From: Actinomycetota bacterium
GTDB taxonomy: Bacteria > Actinomycetota > Thermoleophilia > Gaiellales > Gaiellaceae
Length of the DNA: 64,000 nt
Direction: 5' to 3'
NCBI GenBank assembly: GCA_003162055.1
Contig: PMNA01000013.1
Span: forward strand, 239,443-303,442
Below, in pieces: positions 54,730 to 62,754 of this stretch. The position numbers and the translations under genes are program-made. Position 1 is the stretch's first letter; each line of letters begins with the position of its first letter. The notes below the pieces were generated by a model that saw only the letters and a list, made by a program, of their open reading frames with translations, was not told the origin of the DNA and did not search any database.

Positions 54730-56043
54730 ATGACCGACGCTGCAGTCGCTGAAGCCCTACACCGTGATTCCTTCGTAATCGAGGGCGGTCACCCACTTTC
54801 CGGCAGCGTCCAAGCCGCCGGGAACAAGAACGCCGCTCTGCCGATCCTGGCCGCCGCCCTACTCACGGCCGAGCCGGTGACGCTGAGCAACGTGCCGCGC
54901 ATCCTCGACGTCGAGAACATGGTCGACCTGATTTCCCGCACCGGCGCGGCCGCCGAGTGGACGGGCCCGAACGAAGTACGAATCGAGGCCGCCAAGATCA
55001 CCGACACCGACCTCGACCCCGAGCTTTGCCGTCGCATCCGCGCCTCCTTCCTGCTGGCCGGCCCGCTGCTGGCCCGCGCCGGCTCGGTCAAGATCCCGCC
55101 TCCGGGCGGCGACGTGATCGGTCGCCGCCGGCTCGACACGCACGTCAAGGCCTTCGCCGATCTCGGCGTTCAGATCGAGGCCGAGCGGGACTACACGATG
55201 AAGGTCGACGAGTTGCGCGGTCGCAAGCTCTTCCTCGACGAGCCGAGCGTGATGGGAACCGAGAACGTGATCATGGCGGCGGTGCTGGCCGAGGGCGAGA
55301 CGGTCATCGGCAACGCCGCCGGCGAGCCGCACGTCCAGGATCTGTGTCGCTTTCTCGTCTCGCTCGGCGCCGAGATCGAGGGCCTCGGCTCCAACCTCCT
55401 GCGCATCTGCGGCGTGCCCAAGCTCTCGGGCGGCGAGCACCGCATCGCCCCCGATCACATCGAGATCGCCAGCTTCATCGGGCTGGGCGCGGTCACCCGC
55501 GGCGAGCTGACGATCAACGGCTGCAGCGGCGAAGATCTGCGTCCGATCCTGCCGCACCTCGAGCGGCTGGGCGTGCGCTTGGAGGCCGACAACTGCAGCG
55601 TGCGGGTGCCGGACGGGCAGGAGCTCGTGATCCAGGACGACCTCGGTGGCGCGATCCCCAAGATCGAGGACGGGCCCTGGCCCCAGTTCCCGGCCGACCT
55701 GACCTCGATCGCCGTGGTCATTGCCACGCAGGCGCGGGGCACCGTGCTGATCTTCGAGAAGATGTTCGAGAGCAGACTCTTCTTCGTCGACAAGCTGGTC
55801 GGGATGGGCGCCCGGATCATCCTCTGCGACCCGCACCGCGCCGTCGTGACCGGCCCGGCGCCGCTCGTCGGCGACCGCATGGAGAGCCCGGACATCCGCG
55901 CCGGCATGGCGATGTTGATCGCCAGCCTCTGCGCCGACGGCGTCTCGACGATCGGCAACATCGGCCAGATCGACCGCGGCTACGAGCGTATCGACGAGCG
56001 CCTGCGCTCGGTCGGCGCCTCGATCGAGCGAATCTCCAGCTAA
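54730..56043 (+). CDS. murA: UDP-N-acetylglucosamine 1-carboxyvinyltransferase with Asp in place of the catalytic Cys
   Basis: A 437-residue enzyme transferring enolpyruvate to UDP-GlcNAc, the first committed step of peptidoglycan synthesis. GGHPLSGSVQAAGNKNAALP is the N-terminal Lys/Asn motif. The loop that reads GGCxIGxRPxDxH in E. coli is here GGDVIGRRRLDTH, with Asp128 replacing Cys115, the natural substitution seen in mycobacteria and Chlamydia that prevents fosfomycin alkylation. The C-terminal GYERIDERL Arg region is present. ATG 54730 chosen; a TTG seven codons up is possible. It feeds MurB and MurC in the dcw cluster. Confidence 0.95.
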   Translation: MTDAAVAEALHRDSFVIEGGHPLSGSVQAAGNKNAALPILAAALLTAEPVTLSNVPRILDVENMVDLISRTGAAAEWTGPNEVRIEAAKITDTDLDPELCRRIRASFLLAGPLLARAGSVKIPPPGGDVIGRRRLDTHVKAFADLGVQIEAERDYTMKVDELRGRKLFLDEPSVMGTENVIMAAVLAEGETVIGNAAGEPHVQDLCRFLVSLGAEIEGLGSNLLRICGVPKLSGGEHRIAPDHIEIASFIGLGAVTRGELTINGCSGEDLRPILPHLERLGVRLEADNCSVRVPDGQELVIQDDLGGAIPKIEDGPWPQFPADLTSIAVVIATQARGTVLIFEKMFESRLFFVDKLVGMGARIILCDPHRAVVTGPAPLVGDRMESPDIRAGMAMLIASLCADGVSTIGNIGQIDRGYERIDERLRSVGASIERISS

Positions 56044-56076
56044 AACTCGAAGCGAGTTCTTCGCTAGGGTGCCGAT

Positions 56077-56610
56077 ATGGCCTCGGACGAGACCGCCGCA
56101 CCTCGAAGCTCCGTTCGCCTGGTACCGTCCGGCGGCGGAGACATCCACGTCGAAACGGGCGTGACGGTACTCGACCACCTGCTCGAGCAGTTCGCTCTCT
56201 ACGGTTGCTTCGATCTCACGCTGGCCGTGGCCTCCGATTCGGCCGAGGCGCAGGTCGTTGCCTCCGGGCGGGCTCTCGGCGCGGCGCTGGCCGAGCCGCT
56301 CAGGGCCGAGGGCGCACGCGGGAACGGGGCCGGCTACATCCCGTCGGCCGAGGCGCTCGCGCACGTCGCGCTCGATCTGAGCGACGACCCCTGTTTCAAC
56401 TCCAACTTCGATCTCTCGGCGGCACATATCGGCGGGCTGGGCGGCGACCTGTCCGTTCGCTTCCTGCGCGAGCTGGCGCTTGCCGCCGGAATAGTGCTCC
56501 ATGTTCGCCTAGTCGAGGGCAGCGATACGGAGCACGTGCTGAGCGCCATCTTCAAGGCGCTCGGCGTGGCGCTTGGGATGGCCTGCAGCGTGGAAAGAAA
56601 GCGGCCATGA
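56077..56610 (+). CDS. HisB (imidazoleglycerol-phosphate dehydratase) homologue lacking metal-binding motifs
   Basis: A 177-residue protein with the HisB fold. ETGVTVLDHLLEQFALYG matches the TGIGFFDHMLxQxxxHG motif, SAAHIGGLGGDLSVRFLRE matches the second repeat, and SAIFKALGVALGMA matches EAxFKAxxRALxxA. The two HHxxE metal motifs are lost: DSAEAQVVASGRALG stands where DxHHTxEDxxxxLG belongs, and SDTEHVLSAIFK where NxHHxxEAxFK belongs. Without them the dehydratase reaction is unlikely. It lies 33 bp after murA, and its stop overlaps ridA by 4 bp. No other histidine genes are near. It may have a new ligand-binding or regulatory role. Confidence 0.8.
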   Translation: MASDETAAPRSSVRLVPSGGGDIHVETGVTVLDHLLEQFALYGCFDLTLAVASDSAEAQVVASGRALGAALAEPLRAEGARGNGAGYIPSAEALAHVALDLSDDPCFNSNFDLSAAHIGGLGGDLSVRFLRELALAAGIVLHVRLVEGSDTEHVLSAIFKALGVALGMACSVERKRP

Positions 56611-56999
56611 GCGAAAAGCGAGTCGTACGCACCGAGGCAGCCCCGGCGCCGTTCCAGGGCGCTCCCTACAGCCAGGCGATCGTGGCCGGCGAGCTCGTCT
56701 TTGTCTCCGGCCAGCTCGGTCTGGCGCCGGGCGAGACGACGTTCGAGGGGAAGGGCATCGAGAAGCAGACCAGGCAGGCGCTCGAGAACGTGAAGGTGAT
56801 TTTGGAACAGGCCGGTAGCGGGCTCGACCGGCTGCTCAAGACGACCGTCTTCCTGGCCGACCTGGCAGATTTCGCGACGATGAACAGCATCTATGCCGAA
56901 TACGTCGGCGCGGCTCCGCCGGCGCGGGCGGCCGTGCAGGTGGCGGCGCTTCCCTCCGGCGCCCTGGTCGAGATCGACGCGATCGCCCTAGCCGAGTAG
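56607..56999 (+). CDS. ridA: RidA family enamine/imine deaminase
   Basis: A 130-residue YjgF/YER057c/UK114 protein that hydrolyses reactive enamines such as 2-aminoacrylate. APYSQAIVAGELVFVSGQLG, TRQALENVKVILEQAGS and RAAVQVAALPSGALVEIDAIA (catalytic Arg and Glu) are the family pattern. ATG in an ATGA overlap with the HisB-like gene, so the two are translationally coupled. Start placed inside a long spurious frame. Confidence 0.95.
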   Translation: MSEKRVVRTEAAPAPFQGAPYSQAIVAGELVFVSGQLGLAPGETTFEGKGIEKQTRQALENVKVILEQAGSGLDRLLKTTVFLADLADFATMNSIYAEYVGAAPPARAAVQVAALPSGALVEIDAIALAE

Positions 57000-57010
57000 A
57001 TTCCTCGGAA

Positions 57011-58237
57011 ATGAGCAGCGAGGAGACGCAGCCGAGCGCGACGAGCGAGGGCGAGCGCTGGTTCACCAGGAGCGTCGCGGCGATCGGCGGCGCGAGCTTC
57101 TTCGCCGACCTCGGCTACGAGATGCCGACGTCGCTGCTGCCGAGTTTCCTGACCTCGACGCTCGGTGCGCCGGCCGCGGCGCTCGGACTGATCGAAGGCA
57201 TCGCCGACGGGCTTGGAGGGGTGTCGCGCCTCGCCGGCGGCGCCATCGCCGACGATCCCTCGCGCCGGCGCAAGACGGCCGTCGGAGGCTATACGGTCAC
57301 GGCCATTCTCACCGCTGCGATCGGCGCTGCCACCGCGGTCTGGCAGGTCGGAGCGCTGCGGGTCAGCGCCTGGGTAGCGCGCGGCCTGCGCGCTCCCTCG
57401 CGCAGCGCACTGCTGGCCGAGGCCGTCTCGGAGGGGACTTACGGTCGCGCCTTCGGCTACGAGCGGGCGATGGACAATCTGGGCGCGATCGGCGGGCCGC
57501 TGCTGGCGATCGCGTTGGTCGCCTTGACCAGCGTTCGTACGGCAATCCTCGTCAGCGTGGTGCCCGGCCTCCTCGCCGCTCTGGCGATCGTGATCGGGAT
57601 CCGAGCCATTCCCAAGCCGAAGCGCGGCGAACGTAAGCCCCTTCGTCTGCAGGTGCGACCTGTTCTGCACGGGCGCCTGGGCCGCCTCTTCCTGGCCATC
57701 TCAGCTTTCGAAATAGGAAACGCGGCGGCGACGCTGCTCATCCTGCGGGCAACCAACCTGCTCCAGCCCGGGCACAGCCACACGACCGCGGTCAATCTCG
57801 CGCTCGGTCTCTATGCCGGCTACAACCTCGCGGCCGTCGTGGCCAGCGTCGTCGGAGGGCGCCTCGGCGATCGCCGAGGCATGGTGCTCGTGTTCGGGCT
57901 CGGCGCGGCGGCCTTCGGCATAGCGTTCGTAGGTCTGGCCGCCACCGGCTCCTCGATCTTCCTACTGGCGCTGTTCTTCGCTCTGGCTGGAATCGGAATC
58001 GGCTTCGCCGAGACGGCCGAGGGCGCCGCGGTCGCCGGGCTCGCTCCGAGCGAGGTGGTGGGCTCGGCCTACGGCCTCCTGGCCGGTGTGCAGAGCTTCG
58101 GCAACTTCGCCGCCAGTGCCGTCGCCGGCGGGCTCTGGACGCTCGTCTCGCCGCGCGCGGCCTTCGCCTATCTGGCCTGCTGGATGTTCATCTCGCTCGC
58201 GTCGCTCGTCTTCGTTCGCGCCGGCGACCGCGCCTGA
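57011..58237 (+). CDS. MFS transporter
   Basis: A 408-residue permease with about twelve membrane helices. Between helices 2 and 3 lies GGAIADDPSRRRKTAVGGY, an MFS loop of the GxxxDxxxRR type; a second, GGRLGDRRGMVLVFG, lies between helices 8 and 9. Substrate cannot be told. ATG 57011, 11 bp after ridA, so it may belong to the murA-ridA transcript. Confidence 0.88.
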   Translation: MSSEETQPSATSEGERWFTRSVAAIGGASFFADLGYEMPTSLLPSFLTSTLGAPAAALGLIEGIADGLGGVSRLAGGAIADDPSRRRKTAVGGYTVTAILTAAIGAATAVWQVGALRVSAWVARGLRAPSRSALLAEAVSEGTYGRAFGYERAMDNLGAIGGPLLAIALVALTSVRTAILVSVVPGLLAALAIVIGIRAIPKPKRGERKPLRLQVRPVLHGRLGRLFLAISAFEIGNAAATLLILRATNLLQPGHSHTTAVNLALGLYAGYNLAAVVASVVGGRLGDRRGMVLVFGLGAAAFGIAFVGLAATGSSIFLLALFFALAGIGIGFAETAEGAAVAGLAPSEVVGSAYGLLAGVQSFGNFAASAVAGGLWTLVSPRAAFAYLACWMFISLASLVFVRAGDRA

Positions 58238-58275
58238 GCCCCGCCTCCGAGTCGTATCGCGGTCACAATGGCAGG

Positions 58276-60843
58276 GTGGAACGCGTGACGATCATCGCAA
58301 CGCACACCAACACCGACTTCGACGCGCTAGCCTCGATGCTGGCGGCGCGGCGCCTCTACCCGGGCTCGCTGGTGGCCGTGCAGCCGACGCTGTCGCGCAA
58401 CGTGCGCGAGTTCGTGCGCCTCTACGCCGACGAGCTCGAGCTGGTCGACGTGAGCGCGCTCGATCTCTCGCAGGTGCGCCGTCTGGTTGCGGTCGAGACG
58501 GTGCACGCCTCACGCCTCGGCGATCTGGAGCCGCTGACGCGCGATGACGCGGTCGAGAAGATCGTCTTCGACCATCACGAGCGCGCCCGCCCCGAGTGGG
58601 TCAAGCCCGAGAACCTCTACCTGACTGAGGAAGGAGCGCTGACCACGGCGCTGATCGGCATCCTCGCCGAGCGCGAGCTGGCCGTCACTCCGCTCGAGGC
58701 CACCGCCTTCGCGCTCGGCATTCACGAAGACACCGGCTCGCTCAGCTTCGCCTCCACGACGCAGCGCGACGCCGAGGCGATTGCCTGGTGCCTGCGCCAC
58801 GGCGCGCGGCTGGACGAGCTCGGGCACTTCCTTCGTCCCGCCCTGGGCGCGGAGGAGCGTGAGCTTCTGAGCAAGCTGATGGAGTCGGCTCACTCGGTGC
58901 GGGTCGCCGGCGTCGAGCTTCTCGTCGCCCGCGCCGCCTGGCCTCGGTATCTCGAGGACATCGCCTTGCTCGCGCACAAGCTCGTCGATCTGACCGATTG
59001 CGACGCGCTCGCTTGCCTGGTCGAGATGGAAGGTCGCGTCCTGGCCGTGCTGCGCAGCCGCGTGCCCGAGCTCGACGCCGCCAGGCTGGCCGCCGTGCTC
59101 GGCGGCGGCGGTCACCACGGAGCCGCGTCGGCCTCCAGCCGTCTCTCGCTCGACGAGGCCTGTCAGAAAATCGAAAACGGCCTCGCCTCGGCGCTCGGGC
59201 AGCCGCCTTCAGCCCGCGAGGTGATGTCAAAGCCGCCGCGCTTCGTCGAGCCTACAACCAGGGTTTCCGAGGCCATGGCCACCTGCCAGCGCTACCGCCA
59301 GTCGGGCATTCTCGTGCTCGAGGACGGCCATCTGCGCGGCGTCGTGCATCGCGAGGATCTCGACAAGGCGCTCGGGCACGGGCTCGATCAGGCGCCGGTC
59401 AAGGCGATCATGGCGCTGGAGGTTGCCGTCTGCGCTCCCGACACCACTCTTCCGGAGCTGCGCAGGACGCTGGTCGATTCGGCGGCCGGGCGGATCGCCG
59501 TAGTCGAAAACGACGAGGTCATCGGCGTGGTCAGCCGCGGCGACCTGCTCGGCGCGCTCGGCCTGCGCGAGGAGGCGGCGCCCGCGGGCGGGCCCAGTCT
59601 AGAGGCCGAGCTGGAAAAGCTCGAAGGGCTGACCCCGCTGCGCGAGGCGCTGGCAACCGTCGGCGGGGCCTACGAGGGCATCTACCTCGTAGGCGGCTCG
59701 GTGCGCGACGTCTTGCTCGGCGCCAAGGGCTTCGACATCGACATCGCCGTGGAAGGAGACGCGATCGGGCTGGCCAGGGAGCTGGCGCGGCTGCTGCAGG
59801 GGCGAATCCGCGCGCACGAGAAGTTCGGCACGGCCGTGGTCATCTACAACGACGCCGACCGCGTCGATGTCGTCACCACCCGCACCGAGTTCTACGACGC
59901 GCCGGCGGCGCTGCCCTCGGTCGAGCACGCCTCGATCCGCGAGGACCTGTTCCGCCGCGACTTCACCGTCAACGCAATGGCCGTCTCGCTCAAGGCCGAG
60001 GACTTCGGACGGCTGGTCGATCCCTTCGGCGGCCGGCGCGACATCGCCGAGCGGCGGCTGCGTGTGCTGCACAACCTCTCCTTCGTCGACGATCCGACCC
60101 GCATCTTCCGCGCCGTTCGCTACGAGAGCCGGCTCGGCTTTCGCATGGACGAGCACGCCCTGGCGCTCGCCCGCAGCTGCGTCGAGATGGGCCTCTTCGA
60201 CGACCTCTCCTCGGCGCGACTGCGCGATGAACTGATCGACATCCTCGACGAGCCAGATTCGCCGCGCTCGATCCTGCGCCTGGCCGAGATCGGCGTCACC
60301 GCGGCCGTGCAGCCGCACCTGGCCGCTGACGAGGAGGCGGCGGCGCTGGTCGAGCGCCTGCGCAGGCTGCGCGACCGCTTCGCCCCCGAGCTGCCCTGCT
60401 GGCGACTCGGCTTTGCCGTGCTCGCCCGCCGCATGGCTGCCTATGAGCTCTACTCCTGGCTCGGGCGCTTGCGCCTACGCCGCCGCGACGTCGAGAAGAT
60501 CGTGGCCGCGGTCGTCTTTGCACCGCGGCTGGTCGAGCGCCTGCAGCGCGAGATCAGCCCGGCCGAGATCGTCCAGCTGGTCGATCCGGTGGCTCCCGAC
60601 GCGCCGCTGATCGCACTGGCGATGCAGGATCTTCCGGCGCTGGAGGAGTACTTCGAGCGCCTGCACGGGATCGAGCTCGAGATCGGAGGCGGCGATCTGG
60701 TCGAGCTGGGGCTGGAGCAGTCGCCGCGAGTGGGGGAGATCCTGGCCGAGCTGCGCCGGCGCAAGCTGAACGGAGCGCTGGCCGGGCGCGAAGCCGAGCT
60801 AGAGGCGGCCAAAGCGCTGATCGGCGAGGAGGTTCGGGAGTGA
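58276..60843 (+). CDS. DHH phosphoesterase - CBS - tRNA nucleotidyltransferase fusion
   Basis: An 855-residue fusion. Residues 1-310 are a DHH/DHHA1 phosphoesterase (HTNTDFDALAS, FDHHE, GIHEDTGSLSF, GGGGHHGAAS). Residues ~315-435 hold two CBS domains (AREVMSKPPRFVEP and VKAIMALEVAV). Residues ~455-855 are a class II polyA polymerase/CCA enzyme head (YLVGGSVRDVLLGAKGFDIDIAVEGD, with DxD) followed by RRDFTVNAMA, RIFRAVRYESRLGF and helical domains. It would add or repair tRNA 3' ends, perhaps with a nucleotide-sensing CBS pair and a 3' exonuclease-like DHH domain. The same domain order is known in some bacteria. GTG at 58276 or 58285. Confidence 0.93.
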   Translation: MERVTIIATHTNTDFDALASMLAARRLYPGSLVAVQPTLSRNVREFVRLYADELELVDVSALDLSQVRRLVAVETVHASRLGDLEPLTRDDAVEKIVFDHHERARPEWVKPENLYLTEEGALTTALIGILAERELAVTPLEATAFALGIHEDTGSLSFASTTQRDAEAIAWCLRHGARLDELGHFLRPALGAEERELLSKLMESAHSVRVAGVELLVARAAWPRYLEDIALLAHKLVDLTDCDALACLVEMEGRVLAVLRSRVPELDAARLAAVLGGGGHHGAASASSRLSLDEACQKIENGLASALGQPPSAREVMSKPPRFVEPTTRVSEAMATCQRYRQSGILVLEDGHLRGVVHREDLDKALGHGLDQAPVKAIMALEVAVCAPDTTLPELRRTLVDSAAGRIAVVENDEVIGVVSRGDLLGALGLREEAAPAGGPSLEAELEKLEGLTPLREALATVGGAYEGIYLVGGSVRDVLLGAKGFDIDIAVEGDAIGLARELARLLQGRIRAHEKFGTAVVIYNDADRVDVVTTRTEFYDAPAALPSVEHASIREDLFRRDFTVNAMAVSLKAEDFGRLVDPFGGRRDIAERRLRVLHNLSFVDDPTRIFRAVRYESRLGFRMDEHALALARSCVEMGLFDDLSSARLRDELIDILDEPDSPRSILRLAEIGVTAAVQPHLAADEEAAALVERLRRLRDRFAPELPCWRLGFAVLARRMAAYELYSWLGRLRLRRRDVEKIVAAVVFAPRLVERLQREISPAEIVQLVDPVAPDAPLIALAMQDLPALEEYFERLHGIELEIGGGDLVELGLEQSPRVGEILAELRRRKLNGALAGREAELEAAKALIGEEVRE

Positions 60844-61571
60844 AGGGGTCGTTCTATCGCTGGCAGGCGCCCGGCCCGTACCGCGTTGCCTTCTCCACGC
60901 GCCTCGGCGGGGTCAGCGAGCAGGAGTTCGCCTCGCTCAATCTGAGCGAGCTGGGCGGCGACGAGCCAGAGCGGGTGCAGGAAAACCGTGCGCGCCTTTG
61001 CCGTGCGCTGGAGATCGACCCTAATCGCGCAACCATGGCCAGGCAGCGCCACGGCGCGGTGGCTCGGCTGGCCGAGCCGGTCGGCCTGCTTTCGGACAGC
61101 GCCGACTTCCCCGAGTGCGATGCCTTCTGGAGCGAGGAGCCGGGTGTGGGGATGATGCTGGTCACCGCCGATTGCCTTCCCATCGCGATCGCGCGCAGCG
61201 AAGGCGAGCGCCCAGGGCTGGCTTTGGTTCACGCCGGCTGGCGCGGATTGCTCGAGGGCGTGATCGAGTCGACTTCGCGGGCGCTTGGTCGCGGCCGCAC
61301 CAAGGCCGTGCTCGGGCCGGCGATCGGGCCCTGCTGTTTCGAGGTCTCGGAGGAGGTGGCGGCCGGCTTTCGCCGGCGCTTCGGGCGCCAGGTCGTGAAC
61401 GGACGCAAGGTCAACCTCTGGCTGGCGGCCGAGCGGGCACTGGCCGCCGCCGGTTGCAGCGGCGCCGAGCGAATCGAGATTTGCACCTCCTGCCACCCGG
61501 AGCTCTTCTTCTCGCACCGGCGCGACCAGGGTCGAACGGGACGTCAGGGGGTGATCGGTGCGATCGAGTGA
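60840..61571 (+). CDS. pgeF: Purine nucleoside phosphorylase/laccase-domain protein YlmD
   Basis: A 243-residue member of the YfiH/PgeF family. RLGGVSEQEFASLNLSE, VTADCLPIAIA (Cys), HAGWRGLLEGVIE (His), GPAIGPCCFEV (Cys) and CTSCHPELFFSHRRDQGRTGR are the family blocks; Cys-His-His bind zinc. Relatives remove misincorporated residues from peptidoglycan precursors or cleave purine nucleosides. It is often next to division genes. GTG start overlaps the fusion gene by 4 bp. Confidence 0.92.
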   Translation: MKGSFYRWQAPGPYRVAFSTRLGGVSEQEFASLNLSELGGDEPERVQENRARLCRALEIDPNRATMARQRHGAVARLAEPVGLLSDSADFPECDAFWSEEPGVGMMLVTADCLPIAIARSEGERPGLALVHAGWRGLLEGVIESTSRALGRGRTKAVLGPAIGPCCFEVSEEVAAGFRRRFGRQVVNGRKVNLWLAAERALAAAGCSGAERIEICTSCHPELFFSHRRDQGRTGRQGVIGAIE

Positions 61572-62163
61572 GGAGATCCGCGAGCGCTACGAGCGCATCC
61601 GCGAAAGCGTGGGGCCGGGCGTCACGGTCGTCGCCGCAACCAAGTACGTCTCGCTGGAAGAGATGGGCGTACTGGCGCGGGCAGGCATCACGGTGGTGGG
61701 GGAGAACCGCGCCCAATCGCTGGCGGCCAAGCAGGCGGAGTACGGAGCGGCCTTCCACTGGCACTTCATCGGCCAGCTGCAAAGCCGGAAGGCGCCGCTC
61801 GTGAGCGAGCTCTGCGAGCTCTGCCACTCGCTGGCGAGCGAGTCGGCGGCGCGGCAGTTGAGCATTCCGGCGCTGGTCGAGGTCAATCTCGCCGGCGAAG
61901 AGACGAAGTCCGGCATCGCTCCCGAGCAGCTCGAGGACTTCCTCGGCTTCTGTGCCGAGGTCGGCGTCAACGTGCGCGGCCTGATGACGATGCCGCCGCT
62001 CACATCCGATCCCGAAGCCTCGCGCCCCTACTTCCGGCGCCTGCGCGAGCTGGCCGAGCGCTTCGATCTCCCGCAGCTCTCGATGGGCACCAGCCAGGAC
62101 TACCTGGTCGCCGCCGAGGAGGGCGCCACCTTCGTTCGTGTCGGCAGCGTCCTCTGGAGCTAG
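61558..62163 (+). CDS. PLP homeostasis protein (YggS/YlmE family)
   Basis: A 201-residue PLP-binding barrel without a catalytic domain. The PLP lysine is in VVAATKYVSLEEM; GENRAQSLAAK, WHFIGQLQSRKA and QLSMGTSQDYLVAAEEGATFVRVGSVL are conserved. Such proteins balance vitamin B6 and amino acid pools. GTG 61558 lies inside pgeF by 14 bp. The conserved ylmD-ylmE-sepF-yggT-divIVA order is kept here apart from one opposed small gene. Confidence 0.93.
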   Translation: MRSSEEIRERYERIRESVGPGVTVVAATKYVSLEEMGVLARAGITVVGENRAQSLAAKQAEYGAAFHWHFIGQLQSRKAPLVSELCELCHSLASESAARQLSIPALVEVNLAGEETKSGIAPEQLEDFLGFCAEVGVNVRGLMTMPPLTSDPEASRPYFRRLRELAERFDLPQLSMGTSQDYLVAAEEGATFVRVGSVLWS

Positions 62164-62203
62164 AGGGTCGGAACGTCGGGCTCGAAATCGCCGGTCGGCG
62201 AGT

Positions 62204-62572
62204 CTACAGCGCTACTTGCTCTGTCTCTTCAGCTCCGTGGTAGGGACAGAAACGCGATCCGATCATCGCCGAGCGCCTGCAAGGCCGGCCGTAGATCGTC
62301 TCGCCCTGGCAGCGCCTGGCCTCGTTCGCCGCGAGCAGCCTGTTCGCCGCGGCTCGCGAGCGCGGTTGGTAGTCGTAGCGCTGAAAGAGCCGGTACAGCG
62401 CCACGGTGGCCGAGTGGGCGCTCGAGTAGCCCCACTGCTTGTAACCCCGTCGCGCTATCTCGGGAATGCTCAGCCGGGCGCGCTCGTGCAGGATGTGAGC
62501 AGCGCGGAGCTGTTCGGGTGAAAGCAGGGCGTGAGTAGGCCCGCGTCGTGACTTCCAGCGTTCCGAGCTCAT
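62204..62572 (-). CDS. Small helix-turn-helix protein with a C-terminal CCHC-like zinc motif
   Basis: A 122-residue protein. Residues ~17-60 (LLSPEQLRAAHILHERARLSIPEIARRG) look like a resolvase-type helix-turn-helix. Residues 89-113 carry CQGETIYGRPCRRSAMIGSR then FCPYH, a C-x10-C-x9-C-x2-H cluster that could bind zinc. It is on the opposite strand between the yggS-type gene and sepF, interrupting the division-associated string. The family is not one I can name. Confidence 0.65.
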   Translation of the reverse strand: MSSERWKSRRGPTHALLSPEQLRAAHILHERARLSIPEIARRGYKQWGYSSAHSATVALYRLFQRYDYQPRSRAAANRLLAANEARRCQGETIYGRPCRRSAMIGSRFCPYHGAEETEQVAL

Positions 62573-62740
62573 TCGTCGAAAACACTTGAGGCAACAGACT
62601 GCGGCGGCCTAATCCGTCCGTCTTGTTCGGGATCGCGGCGGCTCATCTCGATCTTGACAGGGGGGAACTTTCTCACAGTGTTGCCATTAAGTCAACTTCC
62701 CTTCGAGCGCTCTTCCTGCGATGTCAACCGCGGCTCGGGT

Positions 62741-62746
62741 TACAAT
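62741..62746 (+). promoter_or_regulatory. Probable -10 element of a leaderless sepF promoter
   Basis: TACAAT (5 of 6 to consensus) ends 8 bp before the sepF ATG, so transcription would start at about the first codon. No good -35 lies at 16-18 bp. A TTGACA at 62654-62659 is too far upstream to pair with it and lacks a clear -10 of its own. sepF has no ribosome site, consistent with a leaderless mRNA. Confidence 0.4.
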
Positions 62747-62754
62747 CGGGCTAT

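Noticed and set aside
54957..56999. A 680-codon + strand frame over murA and the HisB-like gene
   Set aside because: Only its last 130 codons (ridA) are real; the rest is an out-of-frame shadow of murA and the HisB-like gene, rich in Arg.
58998..60230. A 410-codon Arg/Gly-rich frame inside the DHH-CBS-CCA fusion
   Set aside because: It is a shifted reading of a strongly supported gene; low-complexity Arg/Ala/Gly composition is typical of such shadows.
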